A DNA stretch of 26,864 nucleotides, from assembly GCA_937928015.1 (NCBI GenBank), contig CALFXA010000240.1:1-26864 (forward strand), given 5' to 3'. Below the pieces are notes generated by a model, which saw only the letters and a program-made list of their open reading frames with translations, searched no databases and was not told where the DNA came from. The stretch is from an uncultured Anaerolineales bacterium (lineage in GTDB: Bacteria; Chloroflexota; Anaerolineae; Anaerolineales; Villigracilaceae). The first letter of the stretch is position 1. Every line of letters begins with the position of its first letter. The translations under genes were made by a program, and so were the position numbers. Positions 14,657 through 21,697 of this stretch are shown piece after piece.

Positions 14657-16781
14657 ATGAAGCGTTATCAATGGATTGGGATAATCCTATTCCTTCCCAT
14701 TCTCTTTTTGTGGACATCCGCGTCCACCCATGCAGCGCCTCTGGCAGCGTATTCATTGCCGGAGGGACGCACTTATGACCAGGCTCACAATACAGGCTAC
14801 ATCGACTGGAGTGGTTCTGTCCAGTACGTGTACATTACGCATCGCGATGGATCCTCGCTTCCACCCGAGGAAGGTGGAACATTTTGTGGTTCCAATTGTT
14901 CCGAGTGGGTCACGCGGCTGGGGAATGGCGGCGTTGCCAGCGGCTCCTTTGACCGCGATGTTTCATACTTCGAGATCATGGTCGGCTTTACGCCTGACTC
15001 AAGTGTGGGTAATGCCGTGTTGCGGGCATGTTCCTCTGTGGATACATGGTACTTGCAAACAGGCTCTGGACTCCCAGGGTTTGTGAGTATGGCGATTGCT
15101 GTTCCTTCAGGGTGTCGTTCCTGGTCTTTAACTGCATCAGGTGGATATGTGGATTTCCGTTCCATTGATGTGGAATACATCGGTCCGCCTTCCACAGCCA
15201 CACCCACCCCGTCGCGGACACCCACGTTCACACCAACCATAACTCGCACGCCGACAGCAACCTTTACACCCAGTCTGACGCCGACATTGACCTTCACGCC
15301 GACCCTGACGTACACGCCCACGGCGACCTATACCAATACCCCATCGCCCACACCGACGCCGTTGCCGCCTCAAATTACAGGAGTTGTGGTTTGTGATCTG
15401 TGGGGGGATGCCGGCTGGTGCCGAGGGAATGAGACTCTTGAACTCACAGCCAGTGATCCACAGGGATTTGAAGTGACAATCACAGGTGATTTGAACGGTG
15501 AACCGTTTACCTGTCTGTGGCGCTTCCTGTGACTTGGCTTTGCCAGAAGGTTTGGGCACTGCCCACTATACCGTGACTTCGGCCAGCGGGCAGACTTCCA
15601 GTGGCTCATCGATATGGCAGCGGGATGGCGCTCCACCTGATCTTGAGATCAACCTTCCACCTGCGGATGGCAGGAATGGCTGGCACATCTCGGAGGTGAA
15701 CTTGTCTGCAACGGCAACAGATGTGATCTCTGGACTTTCATCCTTGCTGGTAAGCACCGATAGTGGAGCAAGTTGGGTCACTCCACCTATGCACTTCACA
15801 GACGGGTCCCATACTGCCCTGATCCACGCCAGGGATGTGGCAGGGAATGAAGTCACAGCATCCAGAGTTATCCGTATAGACACAGTGCCTCCGGTTGCTC
15901 AAATCACATCCCATTCTAATGGTGAGGTTGTGCAGGGTGATGTACGCTTCGCTGGAAGTTTGGTGGATGGCATGTCCGGTCCGGATGGAGGTGAAGTCTC
16001 GGTTGACGGAGGAAATACCTGGCAGGCAGTCTCGATGAGCGCAGGAGATAGCTGGTCTTACATCTGGGATTCCGGTGAAGTGCCAAATGGCGAGTACACC
16101 ATCCAGATGCGCGGCAGGGATCGCGCCGGCAATGTTGGCGATGTGGTTTCACTTAGGTTGACTGTAGACAATGCCCCACCTACTGTATCGATCACAGAAC
16201 GATGGTGGATTTGGGAGACCGGAACGCTGAAGGTTTACCCTAATCACTTTCCGATTGCCAACATCCAGGTAACCATCCGTGATCCGCAAAAGCGTTGGAA
16301 GGAGTTGGTGTTGGACTTTGATCCCGGCAAGAATTCCTATATCGTGAAATGGGATCGTCGATTTGGGGATGGAAAGTTGGCTCCCTCAGGGGAATACCCG
16401 GTTCTGGCAGTGGTTTGTGATGTAAATGGGTTATGTGGGCAGGATGCGGGCAGGATCATGATCCCGGAGATGGCGACCTCGACCGCCACCCTGACGCCAT
16501 CCCCAACGGCAACCAGGACTTTGATGCCTTCAGTGACGCCAGTAGCAACACAAATACCGCCGACGCCGACTTTGGTGACAATTACTCCTATACCAGAAGA
16601 ACCGCCAAAGCTTGTTCGGTTCTCCCTCCCGCTTTGGCAGATTATTGGTTTACTGGGTCTATTCATGGTGATTGCGTCGGCTAGTGTGGTGGATCCACGT
16701 CCCAAGGCTTTAGAAAGGTTGAGTGAAACGTTCAAGACCATGTCTGCACGGGCTAAAGACAATTCTATCGAAAACAAATAA
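14657..16781 (+). pseudogene. Ig-like, Thr/Pro-linker surface protein split by a +1 frameshift
   Basis: Two frames (14657-15532 and 15498-16781) make one gene. The first has a signal peptide (hydrophobic core after MKRYQW, ending near THAAP), a globular N-domain and a Thr/Pro-rich linker, then breaks in an Ig-like domain after GEPFTC. The second frame resumes at CGASCDLALPEG, with further Ig/bacterial surface-type repeats (VDTVPPVAQITSHSNG, DNAPPTVSI), a second Thr/Pro linker, a membrane helix (PLWQIIGLLGLFMVIA) and a short cytoplasmic tail. Removing one base near 15515 joins both into one protein of about 707 aa. The domain plan is typical of Anaerolineae surface proteins. It is either a genuine inactivating mutation or a sequencing error near a contig of uneven quality. 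Confidence 0.8.
15195..15368 (+). repeat. Low-complexity Thr/Pro-coding repeat
   Basis: Imperfect ACnCCnACn units encoding alternating Thr/Pro (TPTPSRTPTFTP and similar) form an extended linker in the surface protein. A shorter copy lies at about 16474-16600 before the membrane anchor. Such tracts may vary in length by slippage. Confidence 0.8.
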
Positions 16782-16801
16782 CATCAAAAAGGAAAAGAAA
16801 A

Positions 16802-17287
16802 ATGGAAATAATTCTTGCAATAGTAATGGCATCAGCCGTAATCTTTTTTGGGGCATTGATCAGTATGGGGAATGAACGACAAAGAAAGGCAATTGATGGG
16901 TTGAGGGAACAGGTGGTGCTGTGGGCAGTTCAGGATCTAAAGATCAAACGAGAACATTTGGCTCAGACAGTGCAAGTTCCTAATCCAATAGACTGGCTGA
17001 ATAAAACCGCGTCAAAAATCTATGGCTATGACCTCAAATTACAGGTTCTTGAAATAATTGAAGAACCGCAAGCATTGATCTGCATATCAGGTGACAATAA
17101 TTTAAATATTGCATTTTCACCTCTTTCGCCAACAGATCTCCGCCAAATATTGAAAGGTAGACAAAACCGTTTATCTCGGCCTATAGGTTTAAATACGTTT
17201 TTTTCCCATCATCAAAGGGCGATCTGCCATGAATTGTCCGTCTTGAATTCGGGGATGCTTTTCGACTTAGAGCTACATCTAGCATGA
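16802..17287 (+). CDS. Membrane-anchored hypothetical protein
   Basis: 161 residues. An N-terminal membrane anchor (EIILAIVMASAVIFFGALI, residues 2-20) is followed by a soluble domain with NPIDWLNKTASKIYG and alternating hydrophobic strands, but no cysteine cluster or known catalytic motif. It begins 20 bp after the surface-protein gene with AAGGAAAAG upstream, so it probably shares its transcript. I do not recognise the family. The base composition is already lower in G+C than in the upstream hydrogenase genes. Confidence 0.7.
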   Translation: MEIILAIVMASAVIFFGALISMGNERQRKAIDGLREQVVLWAVQDLKIKREHLAQTVQVPNPIDWLNKTASKIYGYDLKLQVLEIIEEPQALICISGDNNLNIAFSPLSPTDLRQILKGRQNRLSRPIGLNTFFSHHQRAICHELSVLNSGMLFDLELHLA

Positions 17288-17370
17288 AAAAGTCTGACTG
17301 GCTATAAACACACACAATTTGATAGTCTCTGGATGTATACAATTTAGTTAATAAGAGATTAATTAAGGCA

Positions 17371-17419
17371 ATTCAGCAGGTGTCTCCTTATATCCTTAAT
17401 GAGGAAATACCTGCTGAAT
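17371..17419. terminator. Hairpin between converging genes
   Basis: ATTCAGCAGGT (17371-17381) and ACCTGCTGAAT (17409-17419) are perfect 11-bp arms, with an inner TCCT/AGGA pairing and a loop of about 13 nt. It lies in the 147-bp gap between the 161-aa gene and the end of the minus-strand island. There is no strong T-run on either side, so it may be a bidirectional terminator or the trace of an element end. Confidence 0.55.
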
Positions 17420-17434
17420 ATAAGCCGAAGTATA

Positions 17435-18898
17435 TTATCGATATTTTCGTGCGTAATCCAACATTCTATTAAGTCCTTCAATCATTAAATTTGCTGAAGA
17501 GCTTAAGGTTATCCTACCCCAGAATCCTAATTGATTTTCCCAATGAGTCGGTTGAAGTCCAAAAGCAGGACCCGGCAATATTTCTATACCAGCGTCAACA
17601 AACATGCTTTCTACGAACTTTTGCTGATTTACCTTATCCAAAATCGGAATATGTACAAAACTATTAAATCCTCCCATTTCAAATCGAAAATCATCCCAAT
17701 TCAGATCTAGCATGTCTACAACCATGTCGAAATTTGACTTAAAAAGTCTTTGACCATCTATAACCCACTTGTTGAATTCCAAATACTCGGCAAGCACTTT
17801 TCCTTTATCAAGAAACCCATCTAATAAAAATCTTCTCAATCCTGGAATAAGAAATTGGTGAAATCTATACTCGACTTTCTTGTCATAAATGTCGTCAATG
17901 TCAAGAGGCTTCAATACCAAATCCAAGAATGTGTCATATGCTTTACCTGCCTCAATATCTTTTTTTACCAAAAATGCCATCGAGCGAAACAAAAGATCCT
18001 TCATCACCAATCCAGTCAAAACTGTAGCAGGCATTGAATAGAGATTACCATTGTACTCAACAAATCTTTGAACTATTTGTTCTGGACCAATAACCCAAGC
18101 CGAACGATTACTCGGAATACCTCTATCTTTCGACATACTTGCAATAACTATCAAGTTGTCCCAAGCATCTAACTCCGATGCAATCTCCCACATATCAACC
18201 GATTCACACTCATCTGACACAAGTGTCGATTGTGTCTCATCCCACATAAGGTAAACATTTTTTTCTTTTGCCAACAGCAAAAGTTTTTTTGCCTCAAATT
18301 TATCCATCACAAATCCAGTCGGATTATTAACCCAACCTGTGTAAATGAGTTTGGTATTTTTTGTTATCGCATCTGAGACTTCTTCCGTCGTAGGCATAAA
18401 CCCAGGTGATCTATCAGACACAACTTCAATCACAGGGATATTAAACGGAGCCATATTCTCCCCAAAGCCTGCATACGTAGGCACAGGAGCAACAACCTCA
18501 GGTGCATCAAAGTTTTCAACCAAGTACCGTGCTATATAGTGAAATGTTACGCAAGAACCTGCAACAACAACGATATTCTTTGAAGATAATTGATTTGCAT
18601 AAGAACTCTTAATAATTTCATGTGCCAAAACCGATTGTATCCATAATGGATGACCAGACGGGGCTTCATAATTTCGATACAAGAAGGGGTTCGTCGCATC
18701 CGATGCCAATTGGTCCACTAGTACAGGTGCGCAATCGCGAAGGTTAAATCCTGTGGATAGGTTTATGATGTGTCTTCCATTTAGATTATCAATCGCTTTT
18801 TTTCGGAAGACTGGATTGTGAAACAATTGAATATAACCTCCATATTGTCTGGTGGCTTGATATACTCTGTTCTGCATACTATCTTTAACAACTGCCAC
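17435..18898 (-). CDS. PLP-dependent aminotransferase (fold type I)
   Basis: 487 residues, somewhat longer than the usual ~400. Fold-type-I features are NNPTG (191-195), the PLP-ring Asp in MWDETQST (Asp220), the Schiff-base lysine in IASMSKDRG (Lys257), and RSAWVIG with an arginine after it. The substrate is not apparent. The start is a GTG with GGGAGG 9 nt upstream; a later ATG (residue 8) is possible. It is 52 bp downstream of the 912-aa NTPase gene in the same orientation, with no terminator between, so it is probably co-transcribed. An aminotransferase beside conflict-system NTPases is unusual and suggests small-molecule modification or synthesis by the system, but this is inference. Confidence 0.87.
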   Translation of the reverse strand: MAVVKDSMQNRVYQATRQYGGYIQLFHNPVFRKKAIDNLNGRHIINLSTGFNLRDCAPVLVDQLASDATNPFLYRNYEAPSGHPLWIQSVLAHEIIKSSYANQLSSKNIVVVAGSCVTFHYIARYLVENFDAPEVVAPVPTYAGFGENMAPFNIPVIEVVSDRSPGFMPTTEEVSDAITKNTKLIYTGWVNNPTGFVMDKFEAKKLLLLAKEKNVYLMWDETQSTLVSDECESVDMWEIASELDAWDNLIVIASMSKDRGIPSNRSAWVIGPEQIVQRFVEYNGNLYSMPATVLTGLVMKDLLFRSMAFLVKKDIEAGKAYDTFLDLVLKPLDIDDIYDKKVEYRFHQFLIPGLRRFLLDGFLDKGKVLAEYLEFNKWVIDGQRLFKSNFDMVVDMLDLNWDDFRFEMGGFNSFVHIPILDKVNQQKFVESMFVDAGIEILPGPAFGLQPTHWENQLGFWGRITLSSSANLMIEGLNRMLDYARKYR

Positions 18899-18950
18899 TT
18901 CAATAGTCCTCCCATCAAGGGTTATTTTTTATTTTCTTATTAGAAGCATC

Positions 18951-21689
18951 TTATTGATTTTTTGTAAGAATTACTTTCTTAACATATTCAAATAAATATT
19001 TTGTCTCAACTTCCAAAAGAACATTCGCCAATTCACCTATCTCCAATGACTGACGCCGCTGTTTCCCAATAACAGTTTGATACCAATCATCTTGGCTAAC
19101 ACGTTGTTCTAAAAAGCGTAATGGTTCTCTCAAATCATCCATTGGTAAATTAAGGGCATTAAATGCTTCCACAACATGCCCAGTGTCATGAGCATTATTA
19201 TTCCAACACCCGTTCTCTTTTTTAGAAGATAACCATTTATATGCCTTTTGAACGGAAGGATGATCCGATGATATTCCAGATTTTAAGACCGCATACAGAC
19301 ACATGGCGGTCATTTCTTCATCAGGATTCCATCTCCAATCAGGCGAGCGCCAACGGCCATCATCCAATTGAATATCCAGCAACCATTTCGCCCCATTTTT
19401 AACTGATGATGAATTCAGAGGCATTCCGACATCTACTAGATTTATTACATTCCTAGCGGTAGACCAGCAAAATTCAGGCGGGTAAAACCACCCGTGTTCA
19501 GGATCTTGATTACCTAATACCGAATCCAAAGTCATAGTAAACTTTTCATTGTCCTTACCGTAAACCATTAAGAATGAAGGAAGAACCATTGCAGACAGCC
19601 AGGTCTGATGGAACTTATCGAAATCAGTCCTTTCAGCTAATCCACCTTTCGAATTGATTATGGTCTTAACTTTATCCAACAATTCTTTTGTTGCGCTTTC
19701 GGGATTCTCGTCTTCATTTTGTACTGTCTTTTTAATTTCCTGGAAATCCCTAACAGTCGTAACTCGCAGTGGATCCAACACAAAATAAGCTTTATTGTTG
19801 GAAACAATTTGTTGACTTTGCATAAATTCCACTGCTTGCCTTGCCATATCTATCAATCCAAATTTTGCAAACGCTTGGCAAATAAAAGCCGAATTGGAGA
19901 CACTATGTTCAGCCGTAGGGTCTCTTTGGAAATACAAGATTAACATCGCCATTGCCCGCTCAAGGGCACTTACTGTACGAATCATATCTTGATGTAAAGG
20001 TGTGAATCTAAACTCAGGTGAAAAATATTCGAATACATTGAGCATAGCCCTACTTCTAGCTTCAACATCTCTACGGCTAAAATAGTTATCAAGCAATCTC
20101 AACTTCAATTGATCAGGTGTGTAACTCGATGTTTTACTGAATAAATATTTTCCCAATACTTTATCCCAACCCAGATCAGTTCGTTTATCCAAGGAATTAA
20201 TGTATAACCTTGCCAAATTTGCGTGCCCAACACCTAATAAGTCAGCACTAGGCAACAAATAACCAATATCGATTAGAGGTTGAATCAAATTGTCCGAAAA
20301 GCTTAACTCCAACAGAAAATCTTTCCTAATCTTTACATCAAATTGTTCAAAAAAAGTAACTACATACAACAAAGCCAAGGCATCCACACCATTTTCCTGC
20401 GACAAAAGCGGGATTAATCTATACTTGGCCATTGCTTCTTCATAGGTAACTTCTGTTCTAGCGGCATCACCAATCATATGCCGAACGACCCATCCCAGAA
20501 CTGTTAAATCTTGGCCCACATCTCTTTTCAGTGTTTGTGCGACCCCATCAGGCAATACAACTTCTGAATTTTCATTAAATTTTATAATAATTTTATCCAC
20601 TATTTCTTTAGGCTCAAGGTTTATTCTCCAAACTTTAAATGGGCGCCAACCATAAGTACCATGCAGGAGCTCTTCCACCTGTCCAAAATAAGGTGGACGA
20701 GTAGCTGCCACAATTTTTATTTTTTTGGCTTCAGAGTATATTGCTCCCATGACCTTATTTGCCAAAACCGCCCGTTGGTGTAAATCGTCGAACAGCAGAA
20801 CCGAGCCATCAGGCAAGGATAATACCTCATCTACAAGATTTTCTATGTTCTCAAGTCGCAAGATTGCAGCATTCACATAATAAACAGATGCGCCTGAAGA
20901 TAACAAATATTTATGCCCAATGGAGAACAAAAAAGTGGATTTTCCTGAGCCTGCGATGCCGCTAACTATCAGCACAGATCTATCGCGCACAGGATTCGCC
21001 AAGTAACTTATTACATCATTTACCTGGGGCCAATCAACGATGACACCTTTTTCAAAATCAATCCAGCGTGCCTGAATATCTTCACGGAACATTTTGGCAT
21101 CAACTTCATGCCCTCTATATAGTAGTTCATCTAAACTGACAAGGATTCTATCTGGAGAAACATCCTTAGTTTTTTTTCCTGTATATGCAAGATAATTTAC
21201 GCTTGGCTGACCATACAGACGCATTTCCCTTTGTTTAAATCGAACCATCTCGGAAAATAACCAGTCAATGTTGCACAAAGCGTTAATGTCGGTTCCATCC
21301 AAAAGGAGCACCTTGCCGTTTTGATTATTGCAAAAATCAACAAGTTCATCTGTAAAACCAACAAGAGAGGATGCTAAGACAACATCAACATCCTCAGATT
21401 CCATAAAATTACGTATTACATCAAGCCCTAATTTCTGTTTATCATCGATTGATTTTTGATCTGTTGGCCAAAATATTAATGCGGCTCTATCGGTATCTAG
21501 TGGTAATACAAAAGTGTGATTACCCGCAACTTTGGGTGAAAGTCCCTGCCAGTTTAGAACGTCAAAAAGTTGCGCTTCATAAGCCACAGCTTGATCAAGA
21601 GGCTGGTTTAGACTTCGAATACGAGTTAATTCTCTATCGCAACTTTCTTTTTTAGCAACAAAGAAAGCATTTGGGAACTCCGGTTTCAT
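18951..21689 (-). CDS. STAND-like P-loop NTPase with degenerate nuclease-like N-terminus and alpha/alpha-toroid C-terminus
   Basis: 912 residues, minus strand. Residues ~30-140 resemble a Mrr/PD-(D/E)xK-type fold (LFDVLNWQGL, then VGFTDELVDFC and GKVLLLDG), but no ExK/QxK catalytic pair is seen: the expected strand reads AALIFWPTD. Residues 235-310 hold Walker A GIAGSGKST (244-252) and Walker B VLLFDDLH (297-304), followed by a sensor-like VAATRPP. After helical domains, residues ~730-860 show two W-rich repeats with LDDGRW and KENGCW, like the QxxDGxW repeats of prenyltransferase/squalene-cyclase toroids. It starts with GGAGG 5 nt upstream, 8 bp after the NACHT gene stop, so it is translationally linked. 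No enzyme activity is claimed for the toroid region. Confidence 0.8.
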   Translation of the reverse strand: MKPEFPNAFFVAKKESCDRELTRIRSLNQPLDQAVAYEAQLFDVLNWQGLSPKVAGNHTFVLPLDTDRAALIFWPTDQKSIDDKQKLGLDVIRNFMESEDVDVVLASSLVGFTDELVDFCNNQNGKVLLLDGTDINALCNIDWLFSEMVRFKQREMRLYGQPSVNYLAYTGKKTKDVSPDRILVSLDELLYRGHEVDAKMFREDIQARWIDFEKGVIVDWPQVNDVISYLANPVRDRSVLIVSGIAGSGKSTFLFSIGHKYLLSSGASVYYVNAAILRLENIENLVDEVLSLPDGSVLLFDDLHQRAVLANKVMGAIYSEAKKIKIVAATRPPYFGQVEELLHGTYGWRPFKVWRINLEPKEIVDKIIIKFNENSEVVLPDGVAQTLKRDVGQDLTVLGWVVRHMIGDAARTEVTYEEAMAKYRLIPLLSQENGVDALALLYVVTFFEQFDVKIRKDFLLELSFSDNLIQPLIDIGYLLPSADLLGVGHANLARLYINSLDKRTDLGWDKVLGKYLFSKTSSYTPDQLKLRLLDNYFSRRDVEARSRAMLNVFEYFSPEFRFTPLHQDMIRTVSALERAMAMLILYFQRDPTAEHSVSNSAFICQAFAKFGLIDMARQAVEFMQSQQIVSNNKAYFVLDPLRVTTVRDFQEIKKTVQNEDENPESATKELLDKVKTIINSKGGLAERTDFDKFHQTWLSAMVLPSFLMVYGKDNEKFTMTLDSVLGNQDPEHGWFYPPEFCWSTARNVINLVDVGMPLNSSSVKNGAKWLLDIQLDDGRWRSPDWRWNPDEEMTAMCLYAVLKSGISSDHPSVQKAYKWLSSKKENGCWNNNAHDTGHVVEAFNALNLPMDDLREPLRFLEQRVSQDDWYQTVIGKQRRQSLEIGELANVLLEVETKYLFEYVKKVILTKNQ

Positions 21690-21697
21690 ATTACCTC

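Noticed and set aside
15195..15368. Possible CRISPR-like or minisatellite array
   Set aside because: The repeats code for a Thr/Pro linker in frame, are very short and degenerate, and have no uniform spacers.
18951..21689. Active Mrr-type restriction enzyme
   Set aside because: The expected ExK/QxK catalytic pair is missing in both NTPase proteins, so nuclease activity is not supported.
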